From positions 310,001 through 374,000 of the forward strand of contig CP037918.1 in NCBI GenBank assembly GCA_019356535.1: a DNA stretch of 64,000 bases. The letters are read 5' to 3'. This DNA comes from Chromatiaceae bacterium. GTDB lineage: Bacteria; Pseudomonadota; Gammaproteobacteria; Chromatiales; Chromatiaceae. The translations under genes and the position numbers were made by a program. The notes under the pieces are model-generated. The model searched no databases. It was not told where the DNA came from and saw only the letters and a program-made list of their open reading frames with translations. Of the stretch, positions 9,067 to 17,102 are shown in pieces (position 1 is the stretch's first letter; the number at the start of each line of letters is the position of its first letter).

Positions 9067-11066
9067 CAGTGCCGCCCCCGCCGCCAGCGGATGAACAGTC
9101 CGGTCAGTGCCCACAACAGCGGCAGCACGAGCAGGTGGGTCAGGGCGATGCGCGTGCTGGTCTCGGGCGACCAGTCGATGGCGATGTCGTGCGCCGCGGT
9201 GCCAGTGCTCAGGCGGTTGCCGGTCAGCCAGTTGACCAGACCCAGCAGCACGGCGCGGTTGCCGGCCTGGCCGAACAGGGCGTTGCGCGCGCAGTCGCTG
9301 TCACCCAGGATCAGCACCCGTGCCTTGTCCTTGCGCAGCGCCAGACCCACCAGGTGGCGGGCCTTGCGTTCCCCCTGCAGGGGATCGAGGTGCGCCGTGC
9401 CGGGGGCGGTCTCGTTCCAGGTGGCGACCGGGGTCTCGAGGCGGGCGACCGTCTCCCAGCCGCTCTCCGTCGGGGCCAGCAGGGCATGAGCGCCGTCGAG
9501 CAGCAGCGGCGCGGACGGCGGTGAGCCCAGCAGGGGGGCGAGCCCGGCGCGGACCTCCAGGCGGGCCGGTCCCAGGCCGATCTGCGGGGTGTCGCTCACC
9601 AGGCTGCCGGGCAGGGTTTCCAGGCCCAGCAAGGCGTGCAGGTTGTCGCTGGGGTCGTCCTCGTGCAGCCAGAACAGATGCCCGCCTCGCGCCAGGTAGC
9701 GCCGCAGGGCCTTGCGGGTCGGGGCGGGCAGGGCGCGGCGCGGGGCGGCGACCACTACCAGGGCGGCGTTGTCCGGAATCGTTGCGTTGCCCGCCAGGCC
9801 TAGCACCCGGTAGCCCAGTTCATCGAGGGCGTCGGCCCAGGCGCCGATTCCCTGCGGGTTTTCGTGGTCCAGCGAGGCCTCCCCATGGCCCTGCAGGACC
9901 ACGATCCAGGGGTCGCCGGTGCGCGCGATACGGGTGAAGGCGCGCAGCAGGGTGGCGGGGGTCGGCTGGAGCACCCGCTGGCTCATGCCCATGCCTTCGA
10001 TGTGCAGCTCGCCCTCGCGGGTGACGCCGGCTTCGCGGGCCAGTTGTGGCTCGCGACGCGGGTCGATCCAGCGCAGGTGCAACTGCGGATAGCGAGTCTG
10101 CAAGGGGGCGATGAGCTTTTCGATATGCGCGCGCAGCACCGGGTGGTCCGGCGCCCAGGCGGTGACTACCACCGGGCCATGTAGGGCGTCCAGGGCCTGG
10201 AGCAGGGCCTCGGGCAGCGGATGCACGCGGTAGAGGGTGAGATTGTGCCGCTGCGACAGATCGGCGGCCAGGCTCAGCGCCGTGAGCAGCAGGCTGAGCG
10301 CGAGCGCTTCGCGCAGCGGCTGCCAGCGCACCCGTTCCCTCTCGCGCAGCAGGACCAGCCCGCTGGCGACCAGGGTGGCGAGGGTCAGCAAGGTGAAATA
10401 GGCGATGTCGTCGAGCCGCAGGGTGCCGCGCAGGCCAGGGTCGAGGTGCGGCGCCAGGGCCAGCCAGCGCCAGGCCGCCTCGCGCGGGGCAAAGCTGTCG
10501 AGCAGCCACAGGAAGCCGCCGACGAGCAGGGTCAGGGCCATGGCGGAGGCAGGACGGCGGGCGAGCGCCGAGCACACTAGCGAGATCCCCGACAGCAGGG
10601 CGGCCAGCAGGCCGAGCGTCGCCCAGGCCACGGCCAGGCGGTCCCATTCCACCTGCATGCCCAGTGCCAGGCTGGCCGGTAGTGCTATCAGGGCGCTGAT
10701 CAGCGCCAGGGGCGGCAGCAGGATGCCCAGCCACTTCGCGAGCACCAGTGCAGGGAGCGACAGCGGGGTGGCGAGCAGATATGGCAGGCGGTCCTGCTGG
10801 CGTTCGCTGGCGATGGCCGACATGCCGCCGAGCGGCACCATCGGCAGGAGCAGCAGGGCCAGGGTGCCCAGAGTGGGGGTGATCAGCAGGTCGTTGATCC
10901 CCAGCGGCAGCTGGTGGGCCAGCAGGTCGGGCTGGATCTGTTGATACACCTGCAGTTGCGCGAACAGCATCCAGGCCAGGATCAGCCAGGTGCCCGCGGC
11001 GAGCAGCCAGAAGGTCGAGCCGGTGAAGCGCGCGCGCAGTTCCCGCGCCAGCAGGTGCCGGATCAT
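9066..11066 (-). CDS. ABC-2 permease fused to a GldG-like auxiliary domain
   Basis: A 666-residue membrane protein. The first about 250 residues are an ABC-2 type permease with six hydrophobic segments, starting MIRHLLARELRARF. The second half resembles the GldG/ABC-type auxiliary domain: a periplasmic region with WIDPRREP, VLQGHGEAS, the loop RYLARGGHLFWLHED and LILGDSD, then a final transmembrane helix near the C-terminus. In many bacteria permease (GldF) and auxiliary protein (GldG) are separate genes; here they form one chain. The start overlaps the stop of the ATPase gene. The substrate is unknown. Confidence 0.8.
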   Translation of the reverse strand: MIRHLLARELRARFTGSTFWLLAAGTWLILAWMLFAQLQVYQQIQPDLLAHQLPLGINDLLITPTLGTLALLLLPMVPLGGMSAIASERQQDRLPYLLATPLSLPALVLAKWLGILLPPLALISALIALPASLALGMQVEWDRLAVAWATLGLLAALLSGISLVCSALARRPASAMALTLLVGGFLWLLDSFAPREAAWRWLALAPHLDPGLRGTLRLDDIAYFTLLTLATLVASGLVLLRERERVRWQPLREALALSLLLTALSLAADLSQRHNLTLYRVHPLPEALLQALDALHGPVVVTAWAPDHPVLRAHIEKLIAPLQTRYPQLHLRWIDPRREPQLAREAGVTREGELHIEGMGMSQRVLQPTPATLLRAFTRIARTGDPWIVVLQGHGEASLDHENPQGIGAWADALDELGYRVLGLAGNATIPDNAALVVVAAPRRALPAPTRKALRRYLARGGHLFWLHEDDPSDNLHALLGLETLPGSLVSDTPQIGLGPARLEVRAGLAPLLGSPPSAPLLLDGAHALLAPTESGWETVARLETPVATWNETAPGTAHLDPLQGERKARHLVGLALRKDKARVLILGDSDCARNALFGQAGNRAVLLGLVNWLTGNRLSTGTAAHDIAIDWSPETSTRIALTHLLVLPLLWALTGLFIRWRRGRH

Positions 11067-11944
11067 GCGGCGGTCCCCAGGCTGAGCGCGCGGAAGCGCG
11101 CCATCAGATCCGAGCCCTCGGGTTGCCACTGACACAGCCCCCAGCCTCGGGCGGCGATCCGTTCGGCCAGGTCGGCCGGGGCGTCCTCGGCGAGTTGCAG
11201 CAGTAGTGCGTCGGCGTCGCGCGCCAGTACTGCGTCGATGCCCGGCTGTTGCAGCAGCTGCGCAGAGGGCGGCGGGCGCAGAAAACGCGCGCGTACCCGT
11301 GGCGCGGCCATGCGCACCGGCTCGTCGGCCACGATCCGTCCCTGGTGCATCAGCAGCGCACGGTCGCACAGTGTCTCGATGTCGGGTAGCAAGTGCGAGG
11401 CGATCAGTACCGCCCGCTCGCTGGCGATGGACTGGATGTGGTGGCGCAGCTGTTCTGCTTGCAAGGGATCGAGCCCGGCGGTGGGTTCGTCGAGTAACAG
11501 GATGTCCGGCTCGTGGGCCAGTACGCAGGCCAGCCCCAGGCGCATGCGCTCGCCGCCGGACAGGCGCCAGGCCAGCTGTCGGCGCAGGGGCAGCAGATCG
11601 AAGGTCTCGAGCAGCGCATCACAACGTTCGCGCGCCACGCGGTGCCCCAGTTGCAGGCCGGCCAGGAAGATCAGGTTCTCGGTTACCGTCAGCTCGGGAT
11701 ACAGCGGCGGGTGCTGCGGTAGCCAGCCGATGTGGCGGCGCGCTGCCCGCGTCAGCGGGTGGCCGGCGATCTGCAAGTGGCCACGCACGCTCGGCAGCGC
11801 CCCGGCCAGCGCCGCTAGCGCACTGGACTTGCCGGCGCCGTTGATGCCCAGCAGGCCCACTGTCTCGCCACGGTGCAGGGTCAGCGAGAAATTATCCAGA
11901 CGTGGGCGCAGGCACAGATCGCGGGCTTGCAGCAGGACATCCAT
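11063..11944 (-). CDS. ABC transporter ATP-binding protein (GldA/CcmA type)
   Basis: A 293-residue ATPase with Walker A GINGAGKSS, Q-loop WLPQHPPLYPELTV, signature LSGGERMRLGLA, Walker B ILLLDEPTAGLDP and an H-loop in IASHLLPD. It drives the fused permease encoded directly downstream. ATG 11944 (MDVLLQARD) is preferred to a start six codons upstream because family homology begins there. With the next three genes it forms an ATGA-coupled chain that ends in mutM. Confidence 0.88.
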   Translation of the reverse strand: MDVLLQARDLCLRPRLDNFSLTLHRGETVGLLGINGAGKSSALAALAGALPSVRGHLQIAGHPLTRAARRHIGWLPQHPPLYPELTVTENLIFLAGLQLGHRVARERCDALLETFDLLPLRRQLAWRLSGGERMRLGLACVLAHEPDILLLDEPTAGLDPLQAEQLRHHIQSIASERAVLIASHLLPDIETLCDRALLMHQGRIVADEPVRMAAPRVRARFLRPPPSAQLLQQPGIDAVLARDADALLLQLAEDAPADLAERIAARGWGLCQWQPEGSDLMARFRALSLGTAA

Positions 11945-12031
11945 GGCCGCGCAGGGTAGCAAGCCGGCGCGAGAAGCGCCAAGGGTGGGGCGGGTGCAAA
12001 GGAGCGTCGTCCTTTCGGGCGGCAGGGGGTG

Positions 12032-12298
12032 TCATTCTGTCCGGGCGGAAAGCGGGAAGCGCTCCGGATGTTCGATCATCTCCTCGGTGAGATCGACATC
12101 CAGCGCGGGCCAGTGAAAATGACCAGGCGCGATCTCCTCGACCTCGAGGATGGCCACCACTTTCTGGTCCCGGAACCACGGAAATTGCTCATAAGGCAGG
12201 AAGAGTTCCTTGCCATGGGTCAGAACCCAGAAGCCGTGGGCGGAGATGTTGGTCACTTCAACGCCCGAAGTGTCTTTCCCATGCGGCAAGGAGTTCAT
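12032..12298 (-). CDS. DUF2442 domain protein
   Basis: An 88-residue acidic protein beginning MNSLPHGKDTSGVEVTNIS, with the DUF2442 hallmarks GFWVLTHGKELFLPYEQFPWF and a C-terminal region typical of proteins that follow DUF4160. It overlaps the end of the DUF4160 gene by 41 bases, so the two are translated together. Pairs of this kind are often suspected to be toxin-antitoxin modules, with DUF2442 as the possible antitoxin. No experimental function is assumed. Confidence 0.8.
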   Translation of the reverse strand: MNSLPHGKDTSGVEVTNISAHGFWVLTHGKELFLPYEQFPWFRDQKVVAILEVEEIAPGHFHWPALDVDLTEEMIEHPERFPLSARTE

Positions 12299-12497
12299 CG
12301 TAGTGCGCCTCTATCAGCCTTTCGATCTCGTTGAGCTGCCTCCGGCCGTAGCGGTGGCTCTTCGATAGTGCGATTTCCGGTTCGAGCCAGAACTTGGCCT
12401 CGCCCTCTCCCGAGATCACATGGACATGCCGACGTGTCTCTTCTTTCGAGAAAAAGAAAAACCGATAGCCTCTTTCCCTGAAGATAGTGGGACTCAT
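12258..12497 (-). CDS. DUF4160 domain protein
   Basis: A 79-residue basic protein starting MSPTIFRERGYRFFFFSKEE. The block RRHVHVISGEGEAKFWLEPEI is the DUF4160 signature, and the C-terminal helix (LIEAHYDELLAAWERHFGR) is also typical. The ATG at 12497 is chosen over an upstream frame extension because the domain begins there. It overlaps the DUF2442 gene by 41 bases. It may be the toxin-like member of a small two-gene module; the proposal rests on architecture alone. Confidence 0.78.
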   Translation of the reverse strand: MSPTIFRERGYRFFFFSKEETRRHVHVISGEGEAKFWLEPEIALSKSHRYGRRQLNEIERLIEAHYDELLAAWERHFGR

Positions 12498-12580
12498 CGT
12501 CCGTTCCGCCCTCCGTGGGGCCCATGCCTTCCCTGGCAATGGTCGTCAGTCTAGTCCGTGTGTCTCGATCCGCAACCCCC

Positions 12581-14623
12581 TCAGAAACTCGTCTGCCAGT
12601 TGGCGGCAAGCCACCAGGTGGGCATGGGGCCGTTGGTGGTGGCGTTGAGCATCAGCGAGCCGGTGCCCTGGCCCAGTTTGCCCTGTACGCCCAGCCCCCC
12701 GCGCAGCCAGGTCTTGCGGATGGTCGCTCCAGGCAGGTTGAAGCTGCTCAGGCCGATCACGGTGCCGCTGCTGCCGGCGCTGCGTCCCTGGAAGCGATGG
12801 GCCGTCTCCAGGCTGCCGAGCAGCGTCAGGCCGTTACCCAGGGGGCGCTGGCCGTCGAGGCCCAGGCGCAGCTCGGTGGATTTCTCGTTACGGGCGTCGA
12901 AGCGGGCCGGGAAGCCGCCGCCGGTCTCGGTGTAGGCGTCCATGTGGCCGCGGCTGTGCAGCAGGTCGGCGAAGGGAGTGAGGCGGGTGCCGTTCCAACT
13001 CAGCAGATCCACCCAGTCGAGGCGGGCGCGCAGGCCCCAGGTGCGGGTGTTCGGCTTGGCGTGGGAGGCGTCCACCGCCCCGGCGTTGAGATAGGCGCGC
13101 TTCAGGCGGGCCTTGCCTCGGTGGTAGAAGCTCCCCACGGTGGCCACCAGCCCCGCGCGCACCGGAATCAGCGCCTCGGCCAGCAGATAGCGTCCATCGG
13201 TGTCGGCCTTGCCGCCCAGCGCCAGCGACTGCCGGTTGCGGGTGAGCCCCAGCGCCACGTTGATCTGAACCACGCCCAGATTGTGGCCCAGCCCGACTTC
13301 GGCCAGACCGGTGTCGCCGTTACGCGCGCCGTGGTCGTCACGCCCCCAGTCGCCGGCCACCCAGAAGGTCTTGCGCCCGGGGGCGACCTGGCGCAGCAAC
13401 GGCCGGCCATGCGCCCCCTCGATCTGCAGGCGGGCGCTGGCCTGGGTGTTGTCCAGCCCGCGCGCGGTGTCGGCCAGGCTCTGCGACAGGTCGTCCAGGG
13501 TGATCAGGCCGCTGCCGACAGCATCCACCCGGGCGACGAAGGCGTGGCCGTTGTCGAGCTGGCCCGCCACCACATTGCCGTCGGCGGAGAGGGCATAGGC
13601 CGCATAGGTGACGTCATTGGGCACACTCACCCCGTTGGCGCGCAGCCAGTCCTCGACCGTCTGCATGCCGGTGGTCGGGGTCCAGCGGAAGGCGCGTTGG
13701 GTGCCGCTGGCGGTATTGGCCCATCCGGCGACCACGCTGCCGTCAGCGGAGAGGGCGTAGGCCCCACTGTTGGCGCCGCCAAGGGTGCCGAGATCGACCA
13801 TGCCGGCAGCCTGAGTCCAGCGGAAGGCGTGCCGGTTGCCGCTGGCGGTATCGGCCCATCCGGCGACCACCGAGCCGTCGGCGGAGAGGGCGTGGGCCTC
13901 GCTGGTGGGGCCGCCAAAGGTACCGAGATCGACCATGCCGGTGGCCCGGGTCCAGCGGAAGGCGTGCGGGTAGTTACCGGCAAAGGCGGGATCGGCCCAT
14001 CCGGCGACCACGCTGCCGTCGGCGGAGAGGGCGTGGGCCGAGCTGTTGGTGCCGCCGAAGGTGCCGAGATCGACCATGCCGGTGGCCCGGGTCCAGCGGA
14101 AGGCGTGATAGGTGCCGTTGGCGGTTTCGGCCTGTCCGGCGACCACGCTGCCGTCGGCGGAGAGGGCGTAGGCCTCGCTGTAGTAGGGACCGCCCAGTGT
14201 GCCGAGATCGACCATGCCGGAGGCCTGGGTCCAGCGGAAGGCGCGGGCGCTGTTGACGGTATCGGCCCTTCCGGCGACCACGCCGCCGTCGGCGGAGAGG
14301 GCGTGGGCTATGCTCCAGCTCCAGGAACCTCCGAGGGAGCCAAGATCGACCATGCCGGAGGCCTGGGTCCAGCGGAAGGCGCGCCGGGTGCCGCTGGCGG
14401 TGTCGGCCCATCCGGCGACCACGCTGCCGTCGGCGGAGAGGGCATAGATGCCGCTTGAGTTACCGCCCAGGGTGCCGAGATCGGTCAAACTACCACCGGC
14501 CAAGGCGGCGGTCGGGGCCAGCAGGCTCAGCACCATCCCCGCCAGGGCGCGGCGGCGGAAGCGGGGGCTTGCGGTGGGGGATTCAGCGGTTAAGGTTTTG
14601 CTGGTTGGCTGGCTGGCGATCAT
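12581..14623 (-). CDS. HAF-repeat protein with C-terminal autotransporter-like barrel
   Basis: A 680-residue exported protein. An unusually long signal region (about 1-43, with the twin-arginine-like RRR before the hydrophobic core LAGMVLSLLAPTAALAG) is followed by about seven HAF repeats of 45-47 residues (ALSADGSVVAGWADT...RHAFRWTQASGMVDLGTLGG). From about residue 375 comes a region with alternating aromatic strands ending in WQTSF, as expected for an outer-membrane beta barrel with a terminal Phe. HAF repeats probably form a beta-propeller-like passenger. The repeats are nearly identical at DNA level. The gene stands alone. A surface role such as adhesion is inference. Confidence 0.8.
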   Translation of the reverse strand: MIASQPTSKTLTAESPTASPRFRRRALAGMVLSLLAPTAALAGGSLTDLGTLGGNSSGIYALSADGSVVAGWADTASGTRRAFRWTQASGMVDLGSLGGSWSWSIAHALSADGGVVAGRADTVNSARAFRWTQASGMVDLGTLGGPYYSEAYALSADGSVVAGQAETANGTYHAFRWTRATGMVDLGTFGGTNSSAHALSADGSVVAGWADPAFAGNYPHAFRWTRATGMVDLGTFGGPTSEAHALSADGSVVAGWADTASGNRHAFRWTQAAGMVDLGTLGGANSGAYALSADGSVVAGWANTASGTQRAFRWTPTTGMQTVEDWLRANGVSVPNDVTYAAYALSADGNVVAGQLDNGHAFVARVDAVGSGLITLDDLSQSLADTARGLDNTQASARLQIEGAHGRPLLRQVAPGRKTFWVAGDWGRDDHGARNGDTGLAEVGLGHNLGVVQINVALGLTRNRQSLALGGKADTDGRYLLAEALIPVRAGLVATVGSFYHRGKARLKRAYLNAGAVDASHAKPNTRTWGLRARLDWVDLLSWNGTRLTPFADLLHSRGHMDAYTETGGGFPARFDARNEKSTELRLGLDGQRPLGNGLTLLGSLETAHRFQGRSAGSSGTVIGLSSFNLPGATIRKTWLRGGLGVQGKLGQGTGSLMLNATTNGPMPTWWLAANWQTSF
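13564..14440. repeat. Tandem 135-141-bp repeats inside the HAF gene
   Basis: The core CCGGCGACCACGCTGCCGTC recurs with little change near 13726, 13861, 14002, 14137, 14272 and 14413, with a diverged copy near 13564. Spacing alternates between 135 and 141 bases, that is 45 or 47 codons, so every copy keeps the reading frame. Such similarity favours unequal recombination that adds or removes whole protein repeats. Confidence 0.85.
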
Positions 14624-14946
14624 TTGCGGCCTCCTTGCTCGTTGTTCCCTGTTCGCGCGGGATGTTGATTGCGCCGGCCCGGGATGTCAAGGCGGCGCCT
14701 ATGTCCGCAGGCGGACGGCAGAGTCTCCTGAAGGTTGTCTGGGCAAGGCTGTTTCCAGGCGGTGCGTGGTGCTCCAAAACACGCCCGAGAAAAAACCTTG
14801 CGTCCTTGGTGGCCTTCGCGGTTCCCTCGAAGCTCCCGCTCAAGAAGTTTTTGTGCGCTTCGTGTGCTTTGTGGTGACCTCTTCCAGAGTCGTCGCGGTT
14901 TTCCCCTGGTTCCTATCGTGTCGTCGGCTCTCTACAATCCACGGCC
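14624..14946. repeat. Intergenic region with CACGAAGG-type repeats upstream of the HyuA-like gene
   Basis: The 323-base gap between divergent genes has no ORF worth calling. From 14775 to 14885 it contains inverted-orientation repeat units (CTTGCGTCCTTGGTGGCCTT, then CTCAAGAAGTTTTTGTGCGC and GCTTTGTGGTGACC). The segment GCTCCCGCTCAAGAAG matches GCTCCCACTCAAGAAG at about 7700, so these two copies are related beyond the core. Promoters for both flanking genes should lie here but none is clear. Confidence 0.6.
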
Positions 14947-16905
14947 ATGATCTGGCTTGGCGTGGACACCGGCGGCACCTTCACCGATTTCGTCTGTTTC
15001 GACGAGGACGGTGGCGTGTGCGTGCACAAGGTGCTGTCCACACCCGAGGCGCCGGAGCGGGCCATCCTGCAGGGTATCGCCGAGCTTGAGCTGCCGCTCG
15101 ATCGCTTGCAGGTGGTGCATGGCTCGACGGTGGCGACCAACGCGGTGCTCGAGGGCAAGGGTGTGCGCACGGTGTTCGTCACCAATCGGGGCTTTGCTGA
15201 TCTGCTGACCATCGGCCGGCAGGCGCGGCGCGCGCTCTACGATCTGCGGCCGGAGAAGCGCCCGCCGCCGGTACCGCCCGAGGACTGCCTGGAGACCAGC
15301 GGGCGCATCGGTGCCGATGGCTCGATGGTCGAGCCGCTCACCGATGACGATCTCGCCGCTCTGCGTGATGCACTGGCCGAGCGCGATCCCGAGGCGGTGG
15401 CGATCTGCCTGCTGTTCTCCTGGCTGCGGCCCGAGCTGGAGCAGCGCCTGCGCGAGGCCGTTCCGGAAGGCTGTTTCGTGTCGCTGTCCTCCGAGGTGCT
15501 GCCCGAGGTGCGCGAGTACGAGCGCGGTATGGCGACCTGGCTGAATGCCTGGGTGGGGCCGCGCGTCGAGGGCTACCTGCGCCGACTGGGGGCTGGCCTG
15601 CCCGGGGTTCCGGTGTCGGTGATGCAGAGTGCGGGCGAGACCATGAGCGCCGAGCAGGCGGCAGGGCAGGCGGTGCGCATGTTGCTCTCGGGACCGGCTG
15701 GCGGGCTGTTGGCGGCGCGTCATCTCGGGGGGCTGGCCGGTTTCGATCGCCTGCTCACCTTCGACATGGGCGGCACCTCGACCGATGTGGCGCTGATCGA
15801 GGGCGAGCTGGGGCTGACCAGCGAGGGGCACATCGGCGACTGGCCGGTGGCGGTGCCCATGATGGACATGCACACCATCGGTGCTGGTGGTGGTTCGATC
15901 GCCTGGATCGACGAGGGCGGCATGTTGCAGGTGGGGCCGGAGTCGGCGGGTGCCGATCCGGGGCCGGCCTGTTACGGGCGCGGCGGCGAGCGGCCCACGG
16001 TGACCGATGCCAACCTGCTGCTCGGCCGCCTGCAGGCCGACGCCTTCCTGGGTGGCGGCATGCGCCTGGACCGGGCGGCGGCGCAGCGGGCCATGCAGCC
16101 GATCGCCGAGGCGCTGGGTGGTGACCCGCTGGCCGCCGCGCGCGCGGTGATCGATGTCGCCAATGCGCACATGGCGCGTGCCTTGCGGGCCATTTCCATC
16201 CGGCGTGGCGTGGATACGCGGGGGCATCTGCTGGTCTCCTTCGGTGGTGCGGGGGGGCTGCACGTGTGCGAACTGGCCGAGGCGCTGGACATGCGGCAGG
16301 CCATGGTGCCAGCACATGGCGGTGTGCTTTCGGCGCTGGGTATGCTGGTAGCGCGACCGGGGCGTCAGTTGTCGCTGACCCTGATGCGTGGGCTGGACGA
16401 GCCGGACCTCGAGGCGGTGGTGGCCGATGCCTTGGAACGTCTGCGCGAGCGGGCGGCAGTCATGCTGGCGCCGGAAGGCATCGTGCTGGAGCGGGCGGAG
16501 GTATTGGTGAGCGTCGATCTGCGCTACCGCGGCCAGTCGCACACCCTGAACCTGCCCTGGGAGGGGGCGGTGCGCACGGCCGCGGCCTTTCACGCGCGGC
16601 ATGCCGAGCGCTACGGCCATGCGCTCGATCAGCCGGTGGAGCTGGTGACCCTGCGCCTGGCGGTGCGCGGCGAGGGCTGCGGCTTCCGCCTGCCGAACTG
16701 GCGGGCGAGCGGCCGACCCGATTCGCGGTCCGTGTCGGTGCCGGGGTGTGGCGAGGTGCCGCTCTACCGACGCGAGACCTTACCGCCGGGCTTTGCCTTC
16801 GCCGGGCCGGCGATCGTGGCCGAGCAGGTGGCCACCACCTGGGTGGCGCCGGGCTGGCGTGGCCGGGTGGAGGATTTCGGCAACCTGTTGTTGCAGCGTG
16901 ACTAG
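14947..16905 (+). CDS. Hydantoinase/oxoprolinase family protein (HyuA type)
   Basis: A 652-residue member of the HyuA/OplA family, which use ATP to open cyclic amides such as hydantoins or 5-oxoproline. The N-terminus GVDTGGTFTDF is the phosphate-binding motif of the ASKHA fold; further blocks are VHGSTVATNAVLE, MGGTSTDVALIEG and SFGGAGGLHVCELA. The usual partner HyuB is not adjacent, so the substrate cannot be assigned. Repeats flank the gene on both sides, which may mark an insertion point. 5-Oxoprolinase activity would connect with glutathione turnover (ggt), but this is only a possibility. Confidence 0.85.
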   Translation: MIWLGVDTGGTFTDFVCFDEDGGVCVHKVLSTPEAPERAILQGIAELELPLDRLQVVHGSTVATNAVLEGKGVRTVFVTNRGFADLLTIGRQARRALYDLRPEKRPPPVPPEDCLETSGRIGADGSMVEPLTDDDLAALRDALAERDPEAVAICLLFSWLRPELEQRLREAVPEGCFVSLSSEVLPEVREYERGMATWLNAWVGPRVEGYLRRLGAGLPGVPVSVMQSAGETMSAEQAAGQAVRMLLSGPAGGLLAARHLGGLAGFDRLLTFDMGGTSTDVALIEGELGLTSEGHIGDWPVAVPMMDMHTIGAGGGSIAWIDEGGMLQVGPESAGADPGPACYGRGGERPTVTDANLLLGRLQADAFLGGGMRLDRAAAQRAMQPIAEALGGDPLAAARAVIDVANAHMARALRAISIRRGVDTRGHLLVSFGGAGGLHVCELAEALDMRQAMVPAHGGVLSALGMLVARPGRQLSLTLMRGLDEPDLEAVVADALERLRERAAVMLAPEGIVLERAEVLVSVDLRYRGQSHTLNLPWEGAVRTAAAFHARHAERYGHALDQPVELVTLRLAVRGEGCGFRLPNWRASGRPDSRSVSVPGCGEVPLYRRETLPPGFAFAGPAIVAEQVATTWVAPGWRGRVEDFGNLLLQRD

Positions 16906-16911
16906 CCTGAG

Positions 16912-17068
16912 TGGGGGCACGAAGGGCACAAAGTACACAAAGGCGCTCGGTGGTAAGCGCCCTGCGTACGGCATTGAGAATTTCCTTGCCAAACGACCTT
17001 CGCGCCTTGACGGTCAAACTGATAACAAAACCTTCGTGGGCTTTGTGCCCTTCGTGGTTTCCCCTTGT
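16912..17068. repeat. CACGAAGG-type intergenic repeat, two facing copies
   Basis: Between the HyuA-like gene and the EAL-HDOD gene, GGCACGAAGGGCACAAAG appears at 16917 and the facing CTTTGTGCCCTTCGTGG at 17041, about 110 bases apart. The pair can form a long stem and lies between convergent genes. It is the third locus of this family in the window. Confidence 0.7.
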
Positions 17069-17102
17069 GTCGATCTGCCTGGCTGAAGCGATGGAAGTGC
17101 GT

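Noticed and set aside
13564..14440. Regular repeats that could suggest a CRISPR array
   Set aside because: Units are 135-141 bp, coding, and lack unique spacers between short repeats.
12515..14458. Long plus-strand open frame opposite the HAF gene, with repeated GPAEG-type segments
   Set aside because: It is the antisense of the in-frame tandem repeats; the minus-strand reading has a signal peptide, family repeats and barrel end, while this frame has no recognisable domain.
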